DNA from: Caprimulgus europaeus
Lineage: Eukaryota; Chordata; Aves; Caprimulgiformes; Caprimulgidae
NCBI GenBank assembly: GCA_907165065.1
Contig: OU015525.1
Location: forward strand, 31,066,037-31,130,036
DNA: 64,000 nt
Direction: 5' to 3'
Both the position numbers and the translations under genes were made by a program. Positions 27,434 to 41,800 of the stretch are shown here, in pieces. Numbering within the stretch: the stretch's first letter is position 1; the number at the start of each line of letters is the position of its first letter. Below the pieces are notes generated by a model, which saw nothing but the letters and a program-made list of their open reading frames with translations, did no database searches and was not told the origin of the DNA.

Positions 27434-29586
27434 GACAGATCTACCAATTGTAAACTATTGTTTTAAAGGGGATAAATGGGATGGAAAAATCTTTATGCTA
27501 TACTTACATATTCACAAAGCAGAACATTACTTTAACGTTTAAAATACTTTTTCATTCATATCATCTTTGCCCAACTAATTTCTACTTTGGACCCCACCAA
27601 AATTACACATTACTCATTTCAGTCTAGAACAATGAGAATAAGATGTGTTCTTCAGTGTAAAAAAAAAAAAAAGAAAAAAGAAAAAAAAGGCACCCCACCC
27701 TTCCCACCCTCCCCAAAAAACCTAATCATCTGTCAGTTTTACAACGATGTGGAAACTACCAATGAAACAAGTGGATGATAAAAAAAGCATTTTAATTCCC
27801 ATTTAAGTGTAGTTCAAACTTAACTTGGCTTCAGTCAGCAAAAACAATGTCTTAACATTATGTTACTGTTCTACTGATGTAAAGGACAACAGTAAAGCTT
27901 GTCTCTTTAAATACATACCAACTTTGATCAGATGAAGCACCATTAAGATTCTGTCTGTCAAAGCATAGTTCAAAGTTATCCACACAACTAGCATAACCTA
28001 GTTACCTGATATAAAATAGGAAAAAATATACTCCTTTTAAAATTAAACAAAGCCAAAAAATATGGTGACTCTCAATTGGTTTTTATACAGTACTGTCACA
28101 CTGGCCTAGCTACGTGTCATGATAAAAGCTCTGCATATTTACTCGTGACATAATAATACATCAGATGTACTGTTCCAATAATTGCCTGAATTCATTTGCC
28201 TTAGGCTAGACAACACAGAGGAGTTTAAGATGAAGGTGTAATGCCCTCCCCTCCCTATGAAAAAGGCCTGAAATCATTGGTACAATATACAAGCTTAGGA
28301 AAAAAATCCACATGGCTACAAAAATTCAAGTTTCAATGCCTTCTAGAAAATTTGAAATAAAGAGTGTAGGGAGCATATCATCCTGAAAAGTAGACAACTC
28401 GAAGAGTGTTATTTTGCTTTGGACTTTTTGTTTTTCTTAAAAAAAAAAAATCCAGCAAATTAAGTCAACAAGTTAAATGCAATTGGTTTATATTAAACAC
28501 TGGAACAACCCATTAAGTACAAAAGAATAAAAAATAGTCTGTGTTCATTTTAATGACGAACGATGGGCACAATAGCCTAGTGTCCAATGCACATCACATA
28601 ACTAGCCAAAAACCAGACAAATAAGAAATTATCAACCAAAAAGTTGTTTAATATGACACTTTCGCCATTCCTTGTATTTCTATTCCGTGGGACTGAGGTA
28701 TAACACCAGGGAAGTAAAAAAGTGTGAGAGGTGGGGGGCCTTAGAAGAGGGAGGAAACATTATTACATCAGATACCTTTTAGCATGACTATCTCTTCTCA
28801 CTACGTGGTGGAAGAGTTACTCATGCTCTGATCAGTCTATTATTTTCATTATTGGTCATTTCTTCTGAAAGATCATTTTGGAACTGATGAATCAATAACA
28901 TCCTTCTTGAAAATTCAAAACTGTGAAGAAACAGACATTAAATTAATGCCATTATTAACTTCTCCAGTGCTTATCACCTATACTGCCAGCCAGCATAGGG
29001 CCAAAAGTTTTAAAACCAAATTTCAATACAGTGTTGGCATTATTTGCGATGTATATCTAAACGATTGGCTTTCACCTGTCCAAGTGTGGGAGAGGTAAGG
29101 TTTGTATGGCAAAGACATGCTTGTGGAAACAAGGGCCACTAGCCCAAATTAGCTTCACTGGTTCACTGACAAAGTACAAGTTGATCTGGGAAAGCTGTCT
29201 TTGTATTTCCATACAAAGTTGGAATTTTCTTCATTCATGTTACCAGATACATGAATGTGTAACATAAGTACAGTTACTACTATGTCTGAATAGGACCCGA
29301 GTAGCTATATCCTATAAATAATAAAAAATACATTTTTCTTTTGATAACTGACTGTAGATGTGAGGACTCTGTATACTTCAACCAAATGGTTGTATGCTGC
29401 ACAGTCTGTGCAAATATAATAAAAAAATTAATAATCCTTTTTTGCTATAAGGCTTTGACCCTACGTTTTTCACAGCAACATAACTACCATCCAGCCTGTA
29501 CCATATTTTGCAAGCCTTCAGTCCAAAAATTCAGACAGTCAATCCATACAGTGTCCATTCGCAGCACCCTGAAGCCATGTGCTCTG

Positions 29587-29892
29587 TCAGTCATCTAAAG
29601 GCATACAAACTTCCCCAGATTCATCCCATCGAGTCTGGTCGTTCTGTTCTTCTACGTCATCACCGAGCTCTTCATCGCCTTCTCCCACTTCATTTTCCTC
29701 ATATTCTTCATCCCTAGGGAAATCTGTGTCCTGCACCTGGTCTGCTCCTTCTTGCCCTCCAGGCTGAGATTTATCTGCACAGTCTACACAAACTCCATAG
29801 CGTCGTGATCCGTGTCTTATTCCAACGCTGGCTGCTAGCATAAAAATCTTCTTACACACCATACATTTATACTTTTTATCCTTTTTATGCAC
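29587..29892 (-). CDS. ZBTB10: ZBTB10 coding exon 5: end of finger 2, atypical finger 3, acidic tail, stop
   Basis: The acceptor is TTCTCTTCCATAG|GTG, with AG at 29894-29893. The exon begins [10 protein letters not shown], completing finger 2 with His731. It then encodes CMVCKKIF...[15 protein letters not shown] (Cys739, Cys742, His756, Cys764, Cys767), which is not a plain C2H2 finger but has extra CxxC spacing and is strongly conserved in ZBTB10. The tail from about 768 to 830 is rich in Asp and Glu and ends GEVCMPLDD and TGA. This matches the mammalian C-terminus closely in length and sequence as I recall it. Confidence 0.97.
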   Translation of the reverse strand: MHKKDKKYKCMVCKKIFMLAASVGIRHGSRRYGVCVDCADKSQPGGQEGADQVQDTDFPRDEEYEENEVGEGDEELGDDVEEQNDQTRWDESGEVCMPLDD

Positions 29893-32800
29893 CTATGGAA
29901 GAGAAATATTAACAGCTGAAAATATGTCTATCAGGTTGCATTTGCATATAGTACTTAATTTTTGTATTAGTAGTTATTAATAGCTTTTAATTTATATTAA
30001 ACTCTTCTGAAAAATACCCCAACACTCTCCAGAGAAAGAGAAATACTACTAGAGATCCATTTTGACAACATGAGCTATAACCCACAACCAAACTACCTGC
30101 TTACTGTTCAGCAGGTAGCTGAATAGCTGCCTGCTCTGTAAGCAGGCAAGTGTTCACTTCAAGACCACTCTGAAAGGCAATGTGAACAGTATAAGCACTT
30201 ATGTAGGACACAGAATCACATCATTTAGACAACTGCCTTTACAATATCAAGTCCCAAAAACATTAAGAATAGGCAAAAGTTATTAAATCTTGTGTGAATT
30301 CAAAGAGCGACATCCTTCCTTCCAGGACACCTCCCTCCCAACACAACCAAACCCAACATCTTTCCGTGTCTCTCTGATGACTTTTTTTATCCTGTGTGTC
30401 AAGTGAGCTTGTCTGTAAGATTAGGAGGCTGCTTTTGACTAACTTGCATAACAAAACTTTAATTCTGAATTTGAGGGTATGTTACTTGTACAAGTAACTG
30501 AATTCAGCAACCCTGTATAATAGTTATCATCTTGGAAAAAATTAAGTTGAAGACTTCTTTCTTGTATCTGGTGTCCACACAGCAGGTTACAACTATGTGC
30601 TTAAATATCTCATTTGATGTCACATTGAAAATTTTAGATAAAACAGAAATTACCACCAAGGGGAAAAAAAACAAACCAAGGTCAAAATACAAATAGCTAC
30701 TTTAGTCCCTCTGTATAATCTGTGCAGCTGACGCTACATGTTTTTTCCCCAGCCTTATTATGATGGTGTTTCACACAGAGCAGAATGCTTGAGCTGTCTG
30801 TTGAATGGAAAAAAAAAAAGATAAAAATAAAAATAAAAAAAACCCCAACGTGTTCTGAATGCATCAGGAAGAGCACACTTTGGTTAAAGCATAGGGCTGG
30901 GCTGAGCTCACCCTACAGCTATTTTCACTCTGTCTGACTTCATCTTCTTTCCTGAAGGGAAAAAAAACCCCAAAACTTTAGCTACAAGACCTGGTCAGAT
31001 ACTGTAGGACAGAAACCTCAAGTCTCACTCTACTCTGCCTGGTAGACTGACTACTGCCCACTGTTGCCATCTTCTCTAGTGGGGCACAGAGGAAGAAGCA
31101 GGGTAGCTGCAGGAACATGTTACACACGTTACAGTATCACTGCCAAAAGGTGATAATGATCTAACCTCCTCTGCCCAGCCACAGAGCTGCCCTGTACCAT
31201 CACTACCTCCATCACTGCAGTCACCTGTAGACACTAGAGAACAAAATGTCCTTCAGACTCCGTAACACCACAGGTACTCCTGTCCCTTCAGGCACCTAAG
31301 CCTTCACAGGTGGTATGGGAGGAGGAAGAAAGGCAGCAGTAGCAGGATGGAAAGATGTGCATCTAAGGTGAGAGAAGTCCAGTGGAACACAAGAAAGATG
31401 CTGGTTGTAAAATTTATGGAGAAACTATTAACATATGCCTTTCCTACCTGTAAAGGAATTTAAGGAATACTTAAAAGTACTACAGGGGTCTCATAAATAT
31501 CTTCTAGAATTATATCCTGGTATGACTCAGGTTATTATTTTACCTTTAATAGCATCACTGGGTAACAGAAAGTCCATTTCATGATAGCACATGTGAGAAA
31601 GGAAAGTTAGGAAGACTTAAGAGCATTTTCTGCATCCACATTAAAACTTGGAAGCTCACAACCACTTTTTCTATCCACTGAGGAAAAAAAAAGCCAACTG
31701 TGAGGCAGCTATGGAGACTTATGGAACACCTTCATGAAGCAGCAAGGTGGTCCACTGATTCTCAAAAGACAGAGGAAAGCTACCAAAATGATGAAGTGCA
31801 ATTTACTTGACTCCATGTACTAACCTGAGTATCTGCAAAACATGTCACAAAATGAGGTGTTTTTTTTTTTTATTACCTTCTCACCATCAGCATGATCTTG
31901 CTTTTATTACTCCCCTAAAACACACCCTGGATTTTATGCACTATCACAGCTAAGTTTCAATTTCCTTACAGACTAGATACAAAGTACCTGCAAAATACCC
32001 AAGACAGATAATACTCTTTGAATCCTCAGACAAACAGTACTCGAGTCAAATCCTGAGTTATGCAACACGCACGGGACAGGGTAAGCTCATCTGCTGATAA
32101 TGGTATTGGTAGAAGGCAGGTCAGAAGGACATTTACTTTCTGCATCTCAAATATTTTTCATTCTTTCCTAAATCTTAAAGTAGATTTAGGAAATACTAAT
32201 ATAGTATTATAGCTTTGTCCAGTTGTGAATTAAGTATTTCAGAACTACCTCAAGATATTTTGCAATTGCTAATTAACACGGTGTCCTTGCAGAAAATGGT
32301 GATGCAGCATTATAGAACAAGCAGATGTACTATTCTATTGCAATAACACTAAGCCAAAATTCCCTTTCATTATGTACAGAATACTTACATACACTGCATT
32401 TCTTTATCACCTCACATTCAAAAATCCTCTTAAAATTATCTCTATCAGAATTCCAGTGACTGTCTTAACTGATACTCCATTTCCCATTAAAAATATAAGA
32501 GGTATAGATATCACAAAGAGATACTGATCTTCATCCGTTTTAGATCAACGTAAACCAACTTACATTATGGCAAATCAGAGAACAGCGTTTCTCCCAACTA
32601 CCAAAACATCTGAAAAGACCCCATAAAAACCCACTTGCACATGTGCATACATACTCACACACACACTTGAGGTCACCTACCAAGGAATGTCTCTTTACAT
32701 GCTCTCTTCGAGTAAACAGCTTCCCACAGATGTCACAACTGAAAGACCTCACGCCTGTGTGAATGAGCAAGTGTCTTTTTAGTGTTCTTCTGTATTTGGC

Positions 32801-35800
32801 TACATAATTACAGTGTGGACACTTCAGCTTGTTCATGATTAAAGCAGAGGAATCGCCTACAAGAAAATAAACCATCAGGAGAAAAGATGATGAAACACAA
32901 AAAAATTCTTTCAATATGTTCTGCCTGGTGCACAAAAACAAACAGGTGCCAAAACAATAAAGCACCCACAAGACTTTTCATCAGTCAAATGAGGACAATG
33001 CCTGCCTGCAGAAACCTAAAATACTGGTAGGTTCAGCATGTATGATCTTGCTAGAAAAATGCCTACTTGTAACCAAGGAATTTTTACTACAGAAGTAGAG
33101 ATCAATTATTTGAAAAGAAGTCTTATTTAATGAATCACTGTAAGTTAGGTACAAGTTAGCAGTATTCCATTTTCTAGAGGTCACCTATACCAGAAAACAC
33201 TTTATTCTGGATTAGAAACCCTCTGGCTATGTGGCATTTAGACAGTTACAATCTTCTCTCCCCATATTATATTTAGAATTATGTGCAGGAACTGCCTGCC
33301 AAGATCTGACTCTACAAATAAAAAAAAGTATAACTGAGCAAGAATGAATATTGACAAAATGAGTAGGACAGTAAGAGCATAATTCTGAAATAGCTAAAAG
33401 GGGAAGTTACTGGTTGAGATCTTAGCTATTCTCTACTCAAAATCTGTTTTGTTCTAACAGCAGAAGAAAAAAATAAAGAGGGCAGAAAAAGCTTCTGAAA
33501 GTAGCAGTAGTCCACTTGTTCCTTATGATAGAAGAGAGCTATTTATATATCCTTGGACCAAGGATAACAGCTTGCTCAAAGGATACACGCAAAACAGGTT
33601 TACTACAGCTGCTTATTACTGTTTGAAACAAAAAAGCACAGGATGCTGTGACAGATATGAAGATGGCCACACAGGAATATAAGGATTATTTTGGCAACAG
33701 GGTACTGACTCAACTTACTACAGCTGAGATTATTTATGAACATGAATGTAACCACCTAGAAGCATCCCAAAAGCACTAGCTAAGGCTACATGATTATACG
33801 TGCTAGCAGGAAGAAAGCAAAACTCCTTGTGTGTTATGTGCATGGGCCTGCCTGCCTACATCTAAGATGCCTCTTCCCAGCTTCAAAATCCATCATGACA
33901 TGGCAGCTAAATTTTGCTAAAATTCTAAAGTTTGCCTTGGTATATTGGAGCACTCATGCAGGTTGCAGGTCACCACAGTGTCACATAATGGCTTACATGA
34001 AGAAAAAGAATTTTTAAAAAGTTTTAAATTGCTTTCTTATACACGTCAACAGGAGTATGACAGACAGGCAGATATCAGGGCAGTAAGATATATGGGAATT
34101 TAATGGTGTAAGAATAGGCAGATCTCCTAGGACTGGAGTTCTAATCCCTTGCCAGCCACTGTTTTTTACCTTCTGGTAACACAATTTCTTCAGCTGAAAA
34201 AACCCAAAATATTTAAATTAAACCATAAACCATATCCCAGTAATAGCTCCAAGTATTACAGAGAAGAGGTAGGTGTTACTATTACCCAGTCCTTAAGATC
34301 CTCTTTTTATTGAACACTTTATGTATTTTAAGGGTCTAGCAATAATTATTTTAGATGTGGTGGTTTTTTAGGTATGCTTCCAGACAGAAAAATAATTACA
34401 GATAATTGCTTGCTTGAACTATTAAGAAAGGCACATAAGATGTGAAAGGGTAGGTTATATAACATAGGTTTGACTGAAGAGAGCCTTAGTTATGGCTGCA
34501 TTAAATTTAAAACCTTCACTGCAATGAAGTCTTTATTTTCAATAGCGAGAAGTATGCCGTGAGATGTACTTTTAAAATTATATTTAACTCCACATCTTCA
34601 TCATCCAAGTGTTCCATTTCAAAGCCCATTTATCTGTAGTTAGCTTACTAAGGATGAGGGGTGGGGGGGGGGTGGAAGGGCTATCAGATCATTACAGATA
34701 TCAGGTATCTTCATATTCAGGCACAATACAAGAGATGATATAAATCATGTTTTGTTTTTACTTTTCCATACATTTGAATTCCTTTTTCTCCCTATAAGGA
34801 AAGGAAGTGCTCCTATTTAGATTACCCAGAAAGGCAAGTGATACTGAAGAAGATTATGTAAACACTTAATCTTATACATCTCTAAACAAATTAATCAAAT
34901 ATTACCAGCAGTCACACAGAAGATAAGGCAAAAAGCAACCTCCTCTCCATCAGATATACTTGCCATTTTCCCAAGCTTCTTTTGGCCAAGATTCTGGCAG
35001 CAGCCCATATTTGAAGTCACTTGAAGTACCCGGCAGCAGTCCATACTTGAAATCACTTGAAGCACCCGGCAGTAGTCCATACTTGAAGTCACTTGAAGTA
35101 CCCGGCAGCAGTCCATACTTGAAGTCACTTGAAGTACCTATTACAGACACAGTCTTACTTTAGCTTCCCAGGTTCTAATCAGTCATGGTGTTTAACAAAA
35201 TATATATCCTTTTTAAACTGCGATGAAAAAAAGTTTCAAAGCTTAAAATAGCATTTCTAATCTTTTTTCACATATTCTTCAATACTGAAATGAAGAACTA
35301 ACAGCATTCCTAATTTCAATGAAATCAGACCTTTGAACTACTCTCCACAGCATCATTTCTTCTCCACATCCCGAGAACAATTCACAGATTTTTTCATACT
35401 ACAGGAACTTTTATGGTAAGGATATTTGTCCCCTCACTATCACCATAACAGGGCTATAAAAAGTTTTCCACTGGACTCTCTTTACAACTGCTTTGTAGAG
35501 TGACTTCATCTGGTCTACCACAGGCAGTCTAGCTGGTACAAAAGTAAACATTTTCTGCTGGAGGTGTGATTTTCTTTATTGCCTTAAAATATGTCAGTGG
35601 TATACGACGTGCTTTAAATACCTTTATTTATATAAGTTATCCTACAGCTATGTCTAAACCCATTTTTGAATAATCATCTCCATTACTCTAAACCACATCA
35701 ATTCAAGAGACCATAATTACTTGGAATATACCAGCTTAAAAGACTAGTTCACATATTAACATTTAGTCTTTAGACAAGAACTTCATGCTGTTTGCCTGGT

Positions 35801-38800
35801 TAGCATTTTTTCCCCTCTTTAAAAGAGGGAAATCATTCATAAGTGAACAGTGCCTTAAAAAGATCCTTGCTTGTTTAATTCCATACTTTCATAACAAGTA
35901 AGAATTGTATGAGTGAATATGAGTTCACTATGACACAGCACAGAGAAGAGAACTATAAATAGCACACAAGAAAGCTGCACTAGGCATTTGACAAAATATT
36001 ATTTGTGGGGCAAAGACTCTTCTGGCAAGAGAGCAAATCAATCTTGCCCCAAATCCCCAAGACAGGAGTTTGTTGGAAGACATGAACTCATAAATCCCTT
36101 ACTTTCCTCACAGGCACACAGTTGTTAAATAAACAAACCACAGTGGAAACTGGCAGATTTCCTTTTACTTGTCTGGATGGTGCTCAGGTCCTCACACTGG
36201 ATTCCCAGTGTCACGGTTGTGAAAAGTCTTGAGAAGGGCTTCAGAGGAAATAGATACATTTTCACTTTCAAGCCTGAGACTGTACATTTTAATAGTCCAA
36301 ACACTTTCTTTTGTCCATATACTGCTAATTCTAAGGATTTTTCCAGGAAAGAAAATTCTCACAGCGTAAACTAGAATTTCACGCAGCTAGTGGTAAGGTG
36401 CATACTGAAACACTCGCAACTTACAGTTTTACTGGAAAAAAAGGTACAGATTACAAATCCTAAAAGCATTAGACATACATAGCAGTTTAATTTACTGCTC
36501 AGGCAGTATTACAGTTGGCAGCAGTGGTTTCAACAAGACAACAGTTCAAAAGGAAATCAATTAACAGATAGGAAGCTTACAATTCTATCCTATCTGTTAG
36601 ACAACAGCAAGTGATAAGCCAAGCCGGATCACAACTGCCAAACTAGGTATTCCATTGGAGCTTTTAAAGAGCAGAGCTTGAGTGGATGAAGGAAGAGAAA
36701 CCCCAGTATTTCAGCTCATCCACCTAGCTATTTTGGTAAAAAAAGAAAGAAGGGGGGAGGAGACAGAAATAATTCTCCCTCTTCTTTAAAAAACAGAGTA
36801 GTGAGGAAAAAAATTTATTTTTTTTTTTTTTAATTACTGACTCTAATAGTTGTTGTTATGTCCAAAAGAGGCAAGAACTCCTTGCACTGATTTGGAGCTA
36901 CTGACTCCAGCAATGGCATCTCACAACAGCTCAGGGAATAGAACACAGATACCCTATAGACATGCCAACTACACATTCCTTCGAGGTGAGCAGTAAAACT
37001 TCCTTCTGTAATACACAAGAAAAGATTAGTGAGGAAGCAGTGCTGTACAGTTTTCAGTAAGAGCAAAGATGACTTGACCTCAAAGCTAAAAGCCTCCAAA
37101 TTGAAGTAGGCTTCAGGATCTAGCAGAGAAAAAAGTAAAACAATTTTCCTAATCAGTTTAGAATATTTTTTCTTCACAGGTTCTTCCCCTCTAACAGAAC
37201 TATCTTGTCTCTAGTTGACCAGTGGAACATCAATGTATTTTAATAACTTCCCCCCCCATTATGTGAGGAATACTTGTAAAAATCAACAGACCAAGCCTTT
37301 ACTGCTCACAGATGTAATGTATATGCTGTGCGTACGCAACACTGCACAGCTTTCTTCAAAGTAAGCATACATCAATGACCAGAAGTAAGAGCTGGACCAA
37401 GCTAAGCACATTTATAACACTCTCACTTTGACACTTCTTCTGGATCCAAGAGAACACAAATTGAGTTTCATTAGGAACATTTATGCTCACAGCTGGTATT
37501 GAAGTTTGAGGGAAGTCAGGAGCTCAAATCCCTGCACAGGTTTAGATCTTAACATAAGACTCGGCATAGAACCAAAAAGACTTAAGAGCTGTAGTCTAGT
37601 GTAGATAATAACTACTAAATCTTTCTACCTGCAGTTTGAAGAGAAGACCTGCTATAACATGAAAGAACACCGACACAGATACCACAACAGATAAGAGGTT
37701 GCTACAGACAGTTCAGTCTCTGCACAATACAGGACTAAGTAGATCATAATTAAACCTAATGCTTGTTCTTAGAATAATTCGCTGACCTAGAAAACCTGCT
37801 TTCTAGATTAAGCACACATGTAATGTGTCCAAAACAACAATCAAAAAAAAGTATTTTTAATGTCTAATGGCTCATCAGTATAGGAAAGACATGAATTACA
37901 TACAGACTGGGAACTGGGAGTGCAATACCTTAGCCTCTACTAGTTTCCCCAGGTGGACATACAGCCTACAGTCAGATAAGCTTCTAACTGTAGCTGATCC
38001 AAGTATAAGATGTTACAGGCCTCTGTGGCTCGTGACATCTTCTCCCATTTCTCCTCCCACCCAGGCTACTGCCCCCTGAAACCTGTTTGCAAAACCACAG
38101 ATACAGTCATCTAACCTGTTCCTGTCAAATTAAACCCAGATGATTTTGATGGGAGACTGAAAGCAACTACATATGCAGTTGTACTGGCAGACTGGGGGTG
38201 GGGTGGAAAGGGGGAAATCTAATTAGCAGGGGGAAAGCTCCTAATAAAATATATAAATAAATAAATGATACGTTAACTGGAAACAATAATGTCCTGTATT
38301 TCCAGATCAGGTCATCTCAACACAACCTTCCTCTGATCTAAGGATACCTTTTCACAGTTTAGTTGATTCCTAAAAAAGTTGCAAGTTTTATTATTCAAAT
38401 GTCAAATAGCCTCCAACAGCTACCCTTTCTTCTACCCTGCATGGAGAAGAGGTTTCTATCAGTAATTTGATATTAAAAAACAAACCCAAAATAATAAAAA
38501 CAAAACAGAACACAAATAAGCTGATTAACTATCAGCACTAAAATTCTCAAGATGTCAATTTAAGAAGATATAAAGACAGTCCAAAATACAGTGAACAAAA
38601 ACTTTATGGAAGAATTTCATTCTACTGTGCTTGTTCTCAGGAAGAAGAATAACCAGAAGTCAGGCATACTCATTTCTAATTTTGAAGGCAAGAGGCAGGG
38701 AAGTTTCACCAGAAAAAGAGAACACATCTGACCAGAAACATCCTTAGTTTGACAAGTTTTGGGTTTTTTTCCTGTAACCAGAAATATGCTGACTTTTGAG

Positions 38801-41800
38801 AAGAAAATGAGACATTACTGAGTAAGGGATGATAGAACAATAGAAGCCATTGAACAGGTCATTATTGAAAGGGATATGGATGTAGGGTGCACTGAGGGAG
38901 AAGCTACAAAACTTTGCATTAGATACAGTTTTCTGTAATGAATTTAACTTCTGTTTTCTTCATACATGTTACCACTAAAAACAGTGCCAAAAGAGGAGAA
39001 AAAGAAGTACTACTATTTTTGCATCAAGTTTTCTGACTCTGACTGGTCATTCAGATCAATTAAAAAAAGACAGAAAGAAGACAAGGTAAGTGATTAGGCC
39101 ATAGCCTTCAAGGATTGTAAAAAGAGCAGTGGTAATCTACTGATACAATCTGGATTGCTTCTAGAGAGCTGGATTTATTTCTTATGTTAAGTAACATGCC
39201 AGAAAAAACAGCACTGCCAAGACTGACATACCGGGAAGGTGAGGGAAAGAAAATATATTGCACTCCGTTTTTTCCCAGAGTATTACTCACATCTTTACCC
39301 TTGCTTCTGAAAAGGGGTCAAAGCATATTACTTCTCAACTGCTTCTTCCCACAGACAGCTCAGACAAATTTAAGACATTTTGCCAGTGCAATCTTCCTCA
39401 TAATCTACGTACTGCTCCAAACTGCTCTTAATTTTACTATTTCTCAGTCATGGGAGTGGGGGGAAAGGCTTATTGCCTTGATTATGAAGAGCAACCAACC
39501 CTGCCAGATGACCATCAATTGTGCCAAATATATAATCCACTTGCTTTTCAACTTGCTTATCATATATTCCCTGAAAAACTACACCTCGAGAAAGGGGTGC
39601 CATTCACAGTACAAAGCTATTTTGATGATCTCTCCCCATAAAGGTTACATCAGTGAAACACAAGATGCTAAGAGCTTTCTTCATCCACATCCTTTATTTG
39701 TGGGGGAGTTACTGTTCTCGGGGACTATCACAGACTCAAACAAAAACTTAGGTCTGAAGGGACCTCTGAAGGTCATCTAGTTCAACCTCCTGCTTGCAGC
39801 AGGGCTAACTTCAAAGCTGGACTGTATGTTGCATTGGACACTGCCAAGTTTTAAATATCTACAAGGATGGGAGATTCCATAAATCCTCTAAACAATCTGT
39901 TCAAAGACAATTGCTCTCATGGTCAACAGTTTTCTTTACATACAACTGGAATTTCCTTTAGCTGCAATTTGGGACAACTGACTCTTGCTCTTTCACTGTA
40001 CACCTCTGAAAAACATCTGGGTTCATTTTCTCTATAATCCCTTTAAGATGGTAGAAGATGGCAGGTAGATCCCTCAGCCTTACCATACTAAATAAATTCA
40101 GTTCCTCAGCCTTTCCTTGAACAACTTATTCTCCATCCTCCCCAACAACCTTAGTGCCCCTCCACTATATTCCCTCCAGCTTGCCAGCATTTTCCTCATA
40201 CTGGGCTGCCCTAAACTGGGCACAAACATGTATTGCAAATGTGGTCCTGCCAGTCCTGAGTACAGGGGAGTCATTACCACTTCCCTCAGCCGCTGGCTAG
40301 GTTCTTGCTAATACCACCACTATGAGGCCTTCATTGCTTGTAGGATGCACTACAATGTATGTTCAGCTTGCTGTCCACAAGGACCCCATGGTTCTTCTCT
40401 GTAGTTATGACACAGCCACTTGGCTTGTACTGATGCACAGGGTTGCTCCTTCCAGATGCAAGACTTGACATTTGTCTTGCACACCATCTTGGAGGTTCCT
40501 GTTGGCCAATTCCTACAGATTGCTGAGGTCCATCTGAACAACAGCCCAGTCCTGCCCCGTAACATATCAACTGATCAATTTGGTCATCTGCTAACTTGCT
40601 GAGAGCTTCTCCTGTCCTACTGTCCCGATCGCTGATTAAGATGTTAGATAGTATGAGATTGTATAAGCTATCTTCAGGAAAACAGCCCTTCTTGACTTCA
40701 CTGTCAAGAAATACCTTAATCCATAAACTTCTGGACTATATTGTGAGCTAAAGGGCCAGATCATGAACACTAGAAACAAACCAATTTAAGGATGTACCTC
40801 AAGAGCTTTCTCAAGTAAAGCATTCCAAGAGATAACTCAAAGAATTTCCAATAGAAACATTTCACATTCTCTTTTCATCAGGTCTTATGTTTAAAGTGTT
40901 AATATAAGTAGGACTTTCAAGGAGATACACACCTAAAAGGCTGCATTAAACTCCCAGAGACTGACTGGCATTTATGATTAAGATCCCTGAATACAGTTAA
41001 AAAACCACCAACCAGCCTAGATACTGTGGTAACTACATTAAATGTCTTGGCATTATGTTATACTCCTATTTTCTTGCTAACTCTTTGAAAAAGCAATGGT
41101 AGAACAAATCTAAAGAAATAAGTTTGACTTGTCCTCAAGGCTGGCAGTCTCTCCCTAATGAAGGGGTAAAAAAGCATTCAATTAAAAAAAAAAAAAAAGG
41201 AAAAAAGTTTATTTTCCCCTTAGCCCTAATACAAGGGTTCTCTACACAGTAAAGCCATAGTTTCTTTCTACATTAGCAATAGAGAACTGCTACTGCTATT
41301 ATTTTAGCAGCTACACATTGTAGCTTGTAAACATATTTCCTTAAAGGAGGAATTAATTGTCAGCTTGAGGGACAGGAAACAGAAGAATCACCACACATCC
41401 TCACTACACTGACGTCACTGTAGTAGAGACAAATACACCAAGAACTGATACGAGTCTTCATCTGTATTTATTCTTATGTAAAGCCATAAGCACAGATATC
41501 ATTGCTGTGTTGAGACTGTTTTGGTTCAAACAACTTTTTATGCTGGAACAGTTGAAAGGAAACGCTAAGGAGATCTTCACTTCATGTTAGCTTCTCTAGT
41601 TGCAGACAGTCTTAGAAGCAGCAGTATAACTGACCAAAACCCTTGTGTTCAACTGGTATCTCAGTATCATTCATTCCAGACTTACTTTGCCAAAGCCTGT
41701 CCAGGAATACCAAGGGATTTTGTCCAGGAATACCAAGGGCTCTGAAGAAAAGCAAGGTATCTGTAAAAATCTGTAAAATACCAAAACAAAACAGAAAAAA

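Larger units (their letters stand above)
22715..29586 (-). other. ZBTB10: Probable long 3' UTR of ZBTB10
   Basis: This is about 6.9 kb of AT-rich sequence directly after the stop codon, free of recognisable CR1 or LTR copies and without a convincing ORF on either strand. It contains several AATAAA motifs on the minus strand (for example at 26582-26577 and 24586-24581), so shorter isoforms are possible. The left limit is set by the best-looking poly(A) site near 22.74 kb. Mammalian ZBTB10 also has a 3' UTR of several kb. The extent is inferred, not proven. Confidence 0.5.
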
